DNA of 64,000 bases. It comes from Paenibacillus mucilaginosus 3016. Lineage in GTDB: Bacteria > Bacillota > Bacilli > Paenibacillales > NBRC-103111. The position numbers were made by a program, and so were the translations under genes. The stretch is from assembly GCF_000250655.1 (NCBI RefSeq), contig NC_016935.1, forward strand, positions 7,768,001-7,832,000, given 5' to 3'. The notes under the pieces are model-generated. The model was not told where the DNA came from. It was given only the letters and a program-made list of their open reading frames with translations, and did not search any database. Shown in pieces: positions 9,459 to 18,541 of this stretch (position 1 is its first letter; the number at the start of each line of letters is the position of its first letter).

Positions 9459-11420
9459 TCACCGGGCCTCATCCTTCCGGGCAGCCGCCCGCCCCATCAT
9501 ATACGGATAGAGGAACACGAGACCCAGGGCGTACAGCATGAAGGCAAAATAGGCCGGCAGCAGGTGGATGAAGCTCGTGTAGCCGATGAAGTAATGAACG
9601 CTGAAGCCGGCCAGGAAAGCCGGCAGGCCTCCCAGCGCCAGCGTCCACCATACCCACCGCCGCCCCTCCCCGATGCCCCAGAGGGCGATAATCAGCACGG
9701 CCAGCGCATCGGAGAACAGCGCACCGCCGAAGCCGGCCCGGTCATGCGCGATGAGCGGAATCAGCCGCGCGTTGATCTCATTCAGCATCTCCGGGGTCGC
9801 ACACAGGTACTCGAGGTCCGTCGGAACGAACACCCGGGTGATGCCGATCGAAGCGATAATGACCCCGCCGGCAGCCAGGGCGAAGCCCAAGACGACGAAC
9901 AGGAGCTGTCCGAGCTGCGCGAGCCGCCACTCCGGGCTGTTGAGCCGACCTGCCGGCTCATAGGACGGCCGATCCGCTGGCGCCCGCATCGCCAGCACGA
10001 ACATCGGCAGGAGCAGCGCGGCCGCCAGCGCATGGAGCGGGTCAAAGTAGCCGTAGCCGAGGTACAGGAAGAACGAGCTGAAGCCGACAAGCCCGGAGGT
10101 CATCAGCGCCGTGCGCGTCCAGTGCTGCCCGTGCCGCAGGCCGTGATAAGCGAGCTGGAAGTAGACGACGCCGATGGAGATCATCGTGCCCGCCAGGGTG
10201 ACCCGGTCATGGGACATGAAGCGCAGGATGCCGCTGTTCGCCAGGTCCAGCAGAGCCGGGTCCATGCCGAGGAAGCTCACGTCATAAGGCAGCACGACGG
10301 TGGTGGCCGCGATCATCCAGGCCAGCACCCCGCCGAGGATCATGCCGAGCCCGAGCAGGCACATCCAGCCCCAATGCGCCCAGAAGGAAGGCAGGGCGGG
10401 AGGCGCCGCTCCGCGCACCTTCTCGTAGATCAGCGCCTCGTTGATCCGCTTCGGCAGCCCCGGCCCCGAGAAGACGAGCCCGCTGTGCAGCAGTACCGCA
10501 TCCGCTCCCGCCTCCACTGCATCCAGCGCATCCTGCGGCTGGTGGATCCCCGCAGCGGCGACCAGCGGGAGCCCGGGGCCGAGCGCGCTGCGGACCCGCC
10601 TCAGCTGCGCCAGTGCGGGCTCCAGGCCTCCTCGGCCGATATGGGCCGCTCCCTGCGCCGAGTAGACGGCCTCGCCGACCACGAGGCCGTCCCACGCCTG
10701 CTGCCGCAGGAAGGGCAGCAGTGCCGCGAAGCCCGCCGCGGTGAAGTCGAGCGGCAGGTAGAACAGCATCGGCCGGCCGCCCTGCTCCGGCTCTGCGGCC
10801 CCCGCTTCCCGTACCGCCCGCATCACCCCGGCCGCCGCTTCCAGCGTCCAGCTGTCCCGGACCTCCGGTGTCAGCACGTCGATGTGGAAGCCGGCCGCAT
10901 AAGGGGCCAGCTTCGCGGCCATCTCCTTCAGCTGCGCGGACGCCTCCGCCGGGGAAGCGCCGGGCATCGGCCGCAGGCGGAAGAAGCGGGGGAGGGTGTG
11001 CCCCTCTCCCCGGGCCAGCCGGCCCAGCAGACGCTCCAGCCCAACGTTTACGGCCGGCTCGGGATACACCAGCGTCTCCTCAGCGGTATCCCGGCCGACG
11101 GGCAGGCTCCCGGGGATCTCCCTTACGGTGACCGGGCCGATCTCCATGAAGCCGAAGCCGAACTGCGCCAGCGCTTTCTGGGCCGCCCCGCGGATATCCA
11201 GCGAGCCGCTGAGGCCGACCGGATACTTCACGGGTATGCCGCACAGCTCCCCTTCCAGGATCGGGTGCGATTCCATATGGCCGAGCGTCTTGATCACGAA
11301 CGTACCGCCCGGGATCCGGCTGAGCAGCCCCATCGCCCCGAGCGTCAGATCGCGGGCCGGAAGGGAAGGCAGACGGAACAGAAGCGGGCGGAACAAGGAT
11401 TGATAAGACCAATCCGGCAT
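9459..11420 (-). CDS. Dihydroorotate dehydrogenase-like domain fused to a membrane domain
   Basis: 653 aa. Residues 1-345 follow the class 2 DHODH fold: GFMEIGPVTVREIPGS near 90, and a C-terminal phosphate/FMN site LVAAAGIHQPQDALDAVEAG with LLHSGLVFSGPGLPKRINE near 287-330. The family catalytic loop (NxSSPNT) is replaced by a stretch reading DVLTPEVRDSW, so normal dihydroorotate oxidation is doubtful. Residues 350-640 hold about eight hydrophobic helices with no domain I recognise. AAGGAGG precedes the ATG at 6-nt spacing. It is divergent from the imine reductase-like gene, across a MerR-type promoter. A membrane flavoprotein passing electrons to quinone is possible but is inference. Confidence 0.8.
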   Translation of the reverse strand: MPDWSYQSLFRPLLFRLPSLPARDLTLGAMGLLSRIPGGTFVIKTLGHMESHPILEGELCGIPVKYPVGLSGSLDIRGAAQKALAQFGFGFMEIGPVTVREIPGSLPVGRDTAEETLVYPEPAVNVGLERLLGRLARGEGHTLPRFFRLRPMPGASPAEASAQLKEMAAKLAPYAAGFHIDVLTPEVRDSWTLEAAAGVMRAVREAGAAEPEQGGRPMLFYLPLDFTAAGFAALLPFLRQQAWDGLVVGEAVYSAQGAAHIGRGGLEPALAQLRRVRSALGPGLPLVAAAGIHQPQDALDAVEAGADAVLLHSGLVFSGPGLPKRINEALIYEKVRGAAPPALPSFWAHWGWMCLLGLGMILGGVLAWMIAATTVVLPYDVSFLGMDPALLDLANSGILRFMSHDRVTLAGTMISIGVVYFQLAYHGLRHGQHWTRTALMTSGLVGFSSFFLYLGYGYFDPLHALAAALLLPMFVLAMRAPADRPSYEPAGRLNSPEWRLAQLGQLLFVVLGFALAAGGVIIASIGITRVFVPTDLEYLCATPEMLNEINARLIPLIAHDRAGFGGALFSDALAVLIIALWGIGEGRRWVWWTLALGGLPAFLAGFSVHYFIGYTSFIHLLPAYFAFMLYALGLVFLYPYMMGRAAARKDEAR

Positions 11421-11468
11421 ACCTTTCCTCCTTAAGGGCCGGCATCCCGCCGGCCTGAAACTTCCGTA

Positions 11469-11500
11469 TTGACCTTGACACTAATGTCAATCGCTAGAAT
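11469..11500 (+). promoter_or_regulatory. MerR-type promoter with palindromic operator
   Basis: TTGACC (11469) and TAGAAT (11495) are separated by 20 bp, the over-long spacer typical of MerR-activated promoters. The spacer holds the imperfect palindrome TTGACACTAATGTCAA (11475-11490). A MerR gene lies just beyond the target gene. Confidence 0.75.
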
Positions 11501-11535
11501 AGGATCATCCCACCGACACAGGAGATGATCGAGAT

Positions 11536-12450
11536 ATGATGAATAAGGAACAGGCACAGATAAGAATGAATCCGGAGGACCGGCCGCCCGTTACGGTGGT
11601 CGGCCTCGGCCCGATGGGCCGGGCGCTCGCCGGCGCCTTTCTCCGCGGCGGCCATCCCGTCACGGTATGGAACCGCACGGCCGGGAAGGCCGGGGAACTA
11701 GTGGCTCAGGGGGCATTCCTTGCGGACAGCCTGACCGCCGCAATCTCCGCCAGCCCGCTCGTCATCGTCTGCGTGCTGGACTACCACGTCGTCCGCACCC
11801 TCCTCGGCCCTGAGGCTCAGGCACTCGGCGGACGAACGCTCGTGAACCTGACGGCCGACACCCCCTCGCGCTCCCGCGAGATGGCCGCCTGGGCAGCTGG
11901 GTACGGCATCGATTATCTCGATGGGGCGATCATGACGCCTACGCCGACCATCGGCAGCCCAGCAGCCGTCGTGCTGTACAGCGGTCCCGAGGCCGTCTAC
12001 GAGGCCTCCCGGCCGGCACTTGCAGCCATCGGAGGCAGCGCTTCCTACCTCGGGACCGATCCCGGCCGGGCCGCCGCCTATGACGTGGCCCTGCTCGATG
12101 TCTTCTGGACGGCGATGAGCGGATACACCCATGCTCTGGCCCTGGCCCGCGCCGAGCGGATCGCCCCGCGGGAGTTCGCGGCGTATGCCAAGGGCATTGC
12201 GGCCATCCTGCCCGATATCATGGAGTATATGGCTGCCTTCGTCGAAGAGGGCCATCATCCCGGCGACGCCTCGAACCTGAACTCCGCGGCCGCAGGAATG
12301 GATCATATCATCCAAGCCTCGGAAGACCACGGCATGGAGGCCGGCGTGATGAAGGCCGCCAGGGCCCTGGTTCAGAGAGCCCTTGACGCGGGACATGGGA
12401 ACGATGGGTTCTCATGGCTGACCGGACTTTTGGAGAAGGACTCCGTCTAA
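11536..12450 (+). CDS. NAD(P)-dependent oxidoreductase, imine reductase-like
   Basis: 304 aa. The N-terminal Rossmann motif VVGLGPMGRALAGAF is followed by TVWNRT, as in 6-phosphogluconate dehydrogenase/beta-hydroxyacid dehydrogenase relatives that prefer NADPH. The second half (AYDVALLDVFWTAMSGYTHA onward) fits the helical dimerisation domain of imine reductases and places an Asp where many of them have their catalytic Asp. Natural substrates of the family are mostly unknown. The start has AGGAGATG at 8-nt spacing. Expression is probably under the MerR regulator encoded convergently at 12504-12914. Confidence 0.85.
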   Translation: MMNKEQAQIRMNPEDRPPVTVVGLGPMGRALAGAFLRGGHPVTVWNRTAGKAGELVAQGAFLADSLTAAISASPLVIVCVLDYHVVRTLLGPEAQALGGRTLVNLTADTPSRSREMAAWAAGYGIDYLDGAIMTPTPTIGSPAAVVLYSGPEAVYEASRPALAAIGGSASYLGTDPGRAAAYDVALLDVFWTAMSGYTHALALARAERIAPREFAAYAKGIAAILPDIMEYMAAFVEEGHHPGDASNLNSAAAGMDHIIQASEDHGMEAGVMKAARALVQRALDAGHGNDGFSWLTGLLEKDSV

Positions 12451-12464
12451 CCCGCCGCCCGTCC

Positions 12465-12492
12465 CCCCCATCCATCCCGGATGGGGGCTTTG
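12465..12492 (+). terminator. Terminator of the imine reductase-like gene
   Basis: CCCCCATCC and GGATGGGGG form a 9-bp stem followed by CTTTGG; the T run is short. Confidence 0.55.
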
Positions 12493-12503
12493 GGCTTGGA
12501 GCG

Positions 12504-12914
12504 TTAGACGGGCGCGGTCTGCTCCGCTCCTTCGCTTAGCGCCGCCCTTTCCCTTGCCCTCTTTTTGTCCAGCATGGCTTTGATCTGCCGGTCCAGCCGC
12601 GCTTTCACCGTCTGCAGGTCACGAATCTGCTCTTGAATCCGGTCCGCCTTCTGCCGGTACAGCTCCAGCATCTCCTCACAGAATTCGTATTCCTCCGGCC
12701 CGCTGTTCTCGCCGCGCAGAATATTCTCGATCTGCTCCACGGTCAGCCCCAAGCCCAGGTAGAGCTGAATGATGCGGATCCGTTCCACGGCCGACTCGTC
12801 GAACTCCCGGTAATCGTTCCCAAGACGTACGGCCGGGAGAATCTTCTTTTTCTCATAATGCCGGATGGAGCGCGTGCTCGCCCCGGTGAGTCTTGAGAGC
12901 TCCCCTATCTTCAT
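12504..12914 (-). CDS. MerR family transcriptional regulator
   Basis: 136 aa. MKIGELSRLTGASTRSIRHY is the canonical MerR winged-helix start, then YREFDESAVERIRIIQ, and a long coiled coil (residues 75-120) for dimerisation. There is no cysteine cluster, so it is more likely a redox- or small-molecule-responsive regulator than a metal sensor. It faces the imine reductase-like gene; the long-spacer promoter with a MerR-type palindrome at 11469-11500 is its likely target. Confidence 0.93.
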   Translation of the reverse strand: MKIGELSRLTGASTRSIRHYEKKKILPAVRLGNDYREFDESAVERIRIIQLYLGLGLTVEQIENILRGENSGPEEYEFCEEMLELYRQKADRIQEQIRDLQTVKARLDRQIKAMLDKKRARERAALSEGAEQTAPV

Positions 12915-13118
12915 CTCCGAATCCCTCCCTGTTCTCCCATTGTACCCCAGGGCGGATCAATCAGGAAGCCTCCCGACCCTTCCCCCGAACGAAAAACGCG
13001 CCTCCAGAAAACAAAAACACCGTGTCTCCATAAAAATAAAGAAACGCCCCCTCCATCAAAGGGGACGTCGTATCGTGATACTGCTCGTGCTTCGGACCAC
13101 AGCGGTCCGGACGTCTTC

Positions 13119-13268
13119 TCACTCGGCTGCAGGCAGATCGAGCGTAGGGGTTTCGTCAAAGAAATTCCACGGCTTCAGCATGGCATGCACCCATTCGGTC
13201 GGCATGATCGGCCACTCTTCGGCGCGCGCCACGTGGGTAGCTCCGGTGGTGATCCACACCACATTGTC
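13119..13268 (-). pseudogene. C-terminal remnant of a copper amine oxidase
   Basis: The frame from 13268 to the TGA at 13119 reads DNVVWITTGATHVARAEEWP, then IMPTEWVHAMLKPWNFFDET and a short tail. This is the well-known C-terminal end of copper amine oxidases, where THVPRPEDWPVMP and MLKPxGFFD are conserved. Only 49 residues remain. The piece overlaps, in another frame, the last part of the padR gene and seems joined to it by a deletion near 13266-13272. Confidence 0.8.
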
Positions 13269-13806
13269 CCGTCAAAGGCAGATGCTCCGTGATCTGCCGG
13301 ATCCAGGCCTTCTCGGCCTCGAACAGCAGCCTCTCATGCTCAATGAAGAGCAGGTCATAGGCATGCTGCTCCTTCTGCCCCTCCACGGAATGAAGATGAG
13401 CCTCCATATCGCCGAGAATACGGTTGATCTTCAGGAGGGCCAGATCGGCGAAGCGCCGGATCTCTTCAGGGGAACGGCGCATATTGAATTTCAATGCCAG
13501 TTTGAAGCCGTAGAAGCTCGGATACAATCCCTCGAACGCAAGCTCCTGCAGCGAATCAAAATACCGCCGGCCTGCCTCCGTAGGTTCATACATCGTTTTG
13601 GGCGGAAACGGTCCTCCTTTCATCTGCTTTGTCTCCTGAATGTACTGCTCTTTCTGAAGCTGCCGGATCGCATGGTAAATGGAGCCCGGCTTGATCCCGA
13701 TCCAACGGTTAACCTTCTTCTGTTCGAGCACCTGCAGAATATCGTATCCGCTGCCTTCCCCCAACTGCTCCAGGGCGCCCAGCGTAACGAACTGGGGAAT
13801 GTTCAT
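13156..13806 (-). CDS. PadR family regulator with a chimeric C-terminus
   Basis: 216 aa. The N-terminal winged helix (QFVTLGALEQLGEGSGYDIL, then IKPGSIYHAIRQLQKEQYI) is typical of PadR. The effector/dimer helices run to about residue 172 (WIRQITEHLPLTG). The last 43 residues are Arg/His-rich and unlike PadR; they are translated out of frame from the copper amine oxidase remnant. The regulator may still bind DNA, because only the extreme C-terminus is replaced. No ribosome binding site stands out before the ATG at 13806. A long AT-rich stretch with repeated CAAATTT lies just upstream and may hold its operator. Confidence 0.85.
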   Translation of the reverse strand: MNIPQFVTLGALEQLGEGSGYDILQVLEQKKVNRWIGIKPGSIYHAIRQLQKEQYIQETKQMKGGPFPPKTMYEPTEAGRRYFDSLQELAFEGLYPSFYGFKLALKFNMRRSPEEIRRFADLALLKINRILGDMEAHLHSVEGQKEQHAYDLLFIEHERLLFEAEKAWIRQITEHLPLTGQCGVDHHRSYPRGARRRVADHADRMGACHAEAVEFL

Positions 13807-13972
13807 GATGGACCGCCATTCATTATTGGGATATTTTAGATTATTTTATTCAAATTTTACTATTCAAATTTGAATAAGTCAACAGGCTGATGGTAACCCA
13901 AGGCAGTCCCCTGCCCAGCGTTCGGGGTCCCTTTGGAAGAAGTACATCCGTGGGTGATATGAATCCGGCACC

Positions 13973-14006
13973 AAAAAAAGGACCACACGCTCCAGGCATG
14001 TGATCC
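13973..14006 (-). terminator. Terminator of the solute-binding protein gene
   Basis: On the minus strand GGATCACATG and CGTGTGGTCC form a stem with wobble pairs, followed by seven T. Confidence 0.75.
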
Positions 14007-14052
14007 TCTCCTCTCCCCTTCCTTTCCCTCCATCGCCTAGCGTCCCGGTGAT

Positions 14053-15382
14053 CTACTGCTTGTTCTTCCACTCCAGCAGAATTTCTTTGTCGCGGCCGAG
14101 CCGCTTCTCGATCTCCTTCCGGACTTCCTCCAGAAGCGCCTTCGAGTCCTGGTCCGCCTCTACGCCCTTCACGATCGCTTGAGACCAGATGGCCTGCGCT
14201 TTCTTGTCCAGCGGAGTCACTGTCCGCTCCTTCATCCGCCCGGCCAGCTCTTCGAACAGGGCGTACGTCCGCTGGCCGCCCAGGTACGCGTTGACCCGCT
14301 CCAGCTCAACCGGATTCCCACGAGCCGGCAGGTAAGCGGGAATGGAGCCGCCCATGCCGTCCTTGCTCGCCACCGTTACCGAATGCTCGATGAACTTCCA
14401 GGCCTCCGCCTTATGCCTGCCTTGGGAAGGCAGGAGGAAGCTCGAGGAATTCTCGAATCCGTACAGCCCGAACGGCAGGCGGGCAGCCCGCCACTTCCCC
14501 TCGAGCTCCGGGGCCCACGCCTGAATCTGGTCCGCCCCCCAGGTGCCGAGATACATCATGGCGATCCGGCCGCTGCGTACGGCCTTCTCCCCCACCTCGG
14601 TCCACACATCCACATTGGCGTCCAAGCCCCTGTGGTTCACTTCCTTCGCCAGATCAAGCGCACGTTCGAACTCGGCGCTGCTGCGCTGGAAGTTCAGATT
14701 CCGGTCAAACAGAGGCGTACTCGCTTCAAAGAACCGAATCAGTTCATTATCCCATTGGGTGATGTAACTGCCGTGCTTCAGCAGCTCCTCGCCCATGGCC
14801 AGCCAATTGGCCGGGTCCTCCATGAACGTCCCGAGCGCTTCCGGCTCATCCGGGAACCCGTACGCCTTGAGCAGGTCCGCGCGGTAATAGGTGAGCGACG
14901 GTGCCGTTGCCAGCGGCAGGGGCGATCAGCCTTCCGCCGTCCAGCGAGAGCATGCTGTCCCACATCGCCGGGCTGAACCCGGCTTGATAGCGGCCCGCAT
15001 CGTATGGGGGGGACAGCAGATTCTCCACCCCTTCGATGGCTCCGAACTCACCCAGATGCGCGCTGTCCACCATCAGGATGTCCGGAGCCGTCCCGTCAGC
15101 GAGCGCGGCCAGGTATTTCTGCGAGTATTCGGCGAACGGATGGACCTCCACCTTGATGTCAATCTCCGGATAATGCCGGCGGAAGCCTGCGATCGTCGCG
15201 TCCCAGCCGTTCGGGTAATACGTCCACATCGTGAGCTCGACCGGCCCCTGGGAGACGGCCGGCGAATCGGCAGGCGGGGCCGGGAGCGGAGGATCCGCAG
15301 GTTGGCTGCATCCCGCCAGCACAGCCAGACAGAACGCAGGGAGCGCCGCCGTGAAGCGGCGGAATAGGTCGGAAGCTTTCAT
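14053..15382 (-). CDS. Extracellular solute-binding lipoprotein, sugar ABC type (frameshifted)
   Basis: As one gene this gives about 442 aa, normal for family 1 sugar-binding proteins. The N-terminus has a lipoprotein signal with lipobox LAVLAGC, then a mature part starting VELTMWTYYPNGWDATIAGF. The frame breaks near 14920-14930 at CCCC: 15382-14846 ends early, and 14823-14053 continues with the rest. Dropping one C restores a reading in ALPLATAPSLTYYRADLL; the span is 3n+1. AAGGAGA precedes the start. No permease or ATPase genes follow. It lies 44 bp behind the GGDEF-EAL gene, so it may supply ligand sensing for that protein rather than transport. Confidence 0.88.
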
Positions 15383-15426
15383 GCTGCATCTCCTTTTTGA
15401 TCCGTAATCGTCTTACTCCCTCAGTC

Positions 15427-18119
15427 TTACTGCCGCACCATCAGCGGCTCTCTGCGGGCCACCAGCTGTGCGAACTCCGGGACGGGCAGCGGACGGCTGA
15501 AATAATACCCCTGCAGCTCGTCGCATCCCTGCTCCACAAAGAAATCGACCTCGCCCTGCGTTTCGATCCCCTCCGCCACCACGCGCATCCGCATGCTGTG
15601 CGCAAGCTCGATAATCGCCTGGACGACCGCAGCCTTCTTCCGGTCCGCTTCGATGTTCTCGATGAACGAGCGGTCCAGCTTCACATGATGAATCGGCAGA
15701 TGGAGCAGCTGGCTCAAAGAAGAATAGCCCGTCCCGAAGTCGTCGATCGAAATCTGCACACCGAGATCCTTGATCTGCTCGATGGTCCCGATGACGCTGT
15801 CGACATTCTTGATGAACACCCCTTCGGTCAGCTCCAGCGAGATGTAGCGCGATTCCAGACCGGTTTCGTTCAGAATGCTCCGAAGCTTGCCGGCCAGGTC
15901 GCCTTCTTCAAAATGCCGGGCCGAGATGTTCACGGCCACCGGCAGGGCGGGCAGCCCTTCATCCTGCCAGGCCTTGTTCTGGCGGCACGCTTCCCTCAGC
16001 ACCCACCGGTCAATCTCAAGAATGAGGCCCGATTCCTCCGCCTGCGGAATGAAGCGGTCCGGCGGGACCGCGCCGAGCTCCGGATGCTGCCACCGGATGA
16101 GCGCCTCCATCCCGCAGATCCGCCCGGTAGCTCCGCAGACCTTCGGCTGATAGTGCAGCCGGAACTGCCTCTGCTGCAGCGCCTCCCGGATGCCCGTATC
16201 CATCCGCAGCTTCTCCGCGGCCCCCTCCTGCAGCGGTTCGTCGAAGAACCGGATGCGGCAGCCCCCCTGCTCCTTGGCATGGTACATCGCCATATCCGCA
16301 TTCCGCACGATCGTATCCATATCCCGGCCGTCCCGCGGGAAGAGGGACACGCCGAGACTGGTCGTGACATAGACCGGGGTTCCCTGCAGCACGACCGGCT
16401 CCTCGAACGAAGCGAAGAGCCGCTCAGCCTGCCGGCGGAGCAGAGCTTCATCCGATCCCTCCGCGACCAGGACGAACTCGTCGCCGCCCAGCCGGAATAC
16501 CCGGGAGCCGGCCGGCGCATGCGCCACGAACCGGCTTGCGGCCACCTGAAGCAGCTCGTCTCCCGCCGCATGGCCGAGTGTGTCGTTGATCTGCTTGAAG
16601 CGGTTGAGGTCCGCGAATAGTACGCTTGCCGGACGCTCCGCAGCATCCTCCCGCTCCATGAGCTCCCGCAGGTAGCTCATGAAATACAAGCGGTTCGGCA
16701 GCCCTGTCAGCGCGTCGTAATAAGCGAGACGATGAAGCTTCTCTTCCGAGCTGCGCAGCTGCCCGGCCTGCTCCTCCAATCGCGCGTTGATCCGCTGCGA
16801 TTCCTGGAACATGCGGCTGAGATTGTGCGACATTTCCCTGAAGTTGAAGATGAGATGGTGGAACTCCGAGATCCGGCTGCTCGGCCATTCGACGGCCTGT
16901 CCTTCCTGCAGCTTCCGGGGCAGTCCCGTAGTCGCTTCCGTCAGCTGAAAGACAGCCCGCATCAGCACTCGCCGAAGGAAAACGGACACGAGCGTGATAC
17001 AGGCGACGAACAAGAAGAGAAACCGGAACTGTTCCTTGTATTCCCCGAACACCTGGCTCTGGTAAGCCGACGTCGGCACCTCAATATACAGGTGGAACGG
17101 AAGCGGCTCAAGCTGCTGCACGAGCACGAAGCCGCCCTCCTGCCACTGCTGCGCCGGGAGACGGCCGGACTGCGGCTGGGACAAACGGAGGAAGAACCGC
17201 TCCCCAAGCGGTACGGTCCTGTGCTCCTCCTGCCACCGGAAGACCTGGCGGGACACCACACCGTCGCCGTTGCCTGCAAGAATGCGCCCGTCCGGATTCG
17301 TGATAATGATCTGGAACAGCGTTTCCGACGTATGCTTGTCCACCAGATCCTGCAGACGCCCGAGCTGGACCACGCCCATCAACCGGACCCCGGTCAGGTC
17401 CTCCTGCTCCCACTGCTTCAGTTCCTGGATCAAGCTGTTCGCGGTATTGACCGCAAGTCCTCTGGAGCTCCGAACCGCGGCATCGTAGGACGACCAGGAA
17501 TTTACCACCATATAGAGCATGTAGGGAAGCACCAGTCCGCCGAGGGTCAGGTGGACGAACAGCTGACCGAGCGACAGAATGCCCTCCGGTTCTCTGCAGG
17601 CACCGATGCCTGCAGGGTACAGCACACTGCGGATGAGCAGATCCGCCGCCAGGGCATTGAATACGCCGTTTGTAATCGAGAACATCAGAATCGGCACCAG
17701 CAGGCTTTCCCCCGCCCCATACCCCACGTCCCGGCCCAGTAGGTCAAGGGCAGCCCGACTGCAATCCAGTAGACAAAATCCCACCGCGCCAGATTGGCTC
17801 TTCCCTTGCCGGAGAAGAGTCCGAGGAACAGCACTTCCAGCATCAGCACACCGGCTTCATAGACCGGACCTCCGAACCAGAGCCCTGCGGCCCCCGCCGT
17901 CGCTCCCGCGGCAAGCCCCGCCCACAGGCCGAAGAGACGAAGGGCGGTCAAGAGAAAGAGGCTCGCAGCCGACAGGGAGATCCCATACACCAGCTGCAGC
18001 TCCCAGGCGGCTCCAAGCACCGCGAGAAGCAGACAGGCCAGGAAGAGGAACAATTTCCTCTTCCTGCCCCCGCCTCTCCCCTTTGCCTGAGGATTTCTAT
18101 GTAATTCACCGCTATTCAT
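15427..18119 (-). CDS. Membrane GGDEF-EAL protein, cyclic-di-GMP turnover (frameshifted)
   Basis: About 897 aa if repaired. An N-terminal block of several membrane helices (from RKRKLFLFLACLLLAVLG) is followed by an extracellular sensor region (VVNSWSSYDAAVRSSRGL to about LPFHLYIEVP), another membrane segment (FRFLFLFVACITLVSVFL), a coiled stretch, GGDEF (ADLNRFKQINDTLGHAAGDE, FRLGGDEFVLV) and EAL (GMEALIRWQHPELG, IDDFGTGYSSLSQL, VAEGIETQGE). Both active-site motifs are intact, so either cyclase or phosphodiesterase activity is possible. The frame breaks near 17700-17720 in a G-rich stretch; the span is 3n+2, which suggests one missing base. AAAGGAGA precedes the ATG at 18119. A cyclic-di-GMP riboswitch precedes the gene. 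Confidence 0.92.
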
Positions 18120-18223
18120 AGCCGTAGTCTCCTTTTGGCGCGCTGCCAAAGAAAATTTGCGGTCGTTAGGGCCTGGTCGAAGAGCATCCGGGAGTGGCGG
18201 GCCATCCCGCATTCCTTCCAAGC

Positions 18224-18254
18224 AAAAAAGGAGCACCTATGATTAGGCAGCTCC
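18224..18254 (-). terminator. Riboswitch expression-platform terminator
   Basis: On the minus strand GGAGC..CCTA and TAGG..GCTCC pair around ATCA, with a small internal loop, then six T. It lies between the cyclic-di-GMP aptamer and the GGDEF-EAL start, so ligand binding probably changes its formation. Confidence 0.8.
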
Positions 18255-18358
18255 AGTTATGGTCCTTCCATCGCTGTCTGCAGCAGCCCGGCTGTCATGC
18301 GCATAACGCTGTAGACCCGTGGCTTTGCGTCCCATGCTTTCGCATGGTTTGCCTTTTT
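18255..18358 (-). ncRNA. Class I cyclic-di-GMP riboswitch (GEMM-I)
   Basis: The minus strand carries GGCAAACC, a P2 hairpin CCATGC-GAAA-GCATGG with GNRA tetraloop, the near-invariant GGGACGCAAAGCC, then ACGGGTCTA (tetraloop receptor side), and a P3 part ending GACAGCCGGGCTGC. These are the signature blocks of GEMM-I aptamers. A terminator follows at once, then the GGDEF-EAL gene at 18119. The arrangement means a cyclic-di-GMP enzyme is controlled by cyclic-di-GMP. Whether it is an ON or OFF switch cannot be read by eye. An AT-rich promoter region lies upstream (about 18360-18470). Confidence 0.95.
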
Positions 18359-18480
18359 CGATCGCATATCTAAATACTTTTCGACACAAATCATCAAATT
18401 CCTCTTTTTATCCTACTTTGTTCCTATTGGAAAATGCTGCTGACCCTCTTACGAAGCTTCATTATACTTGTTTATCGCTT

Positions 18481-18516
18481 AAAAAAGCGGCCCGCCGGAT
18501 GTCTCCGGAGGCCGCT
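18481..18516 (-). terminator. Terminator of the Bax inhibitor-1 family gene
   Basis: AGCGGCC/GGCCGCT with inner TCCGGA/TCCGG pairing, followed by six T on the minus strand, 25 bp after the stop. Confidence 0.85.
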
Positions 18517-18541
18517 GTCTGCTTAGCGTACCTGGCTCCGC

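Noticed and set aside
9288-11435. Plus-strand frame of 715 codons
   Set aside because: Antisense shadow of the DHODH-like/membrane fusion; no recognisable domain.
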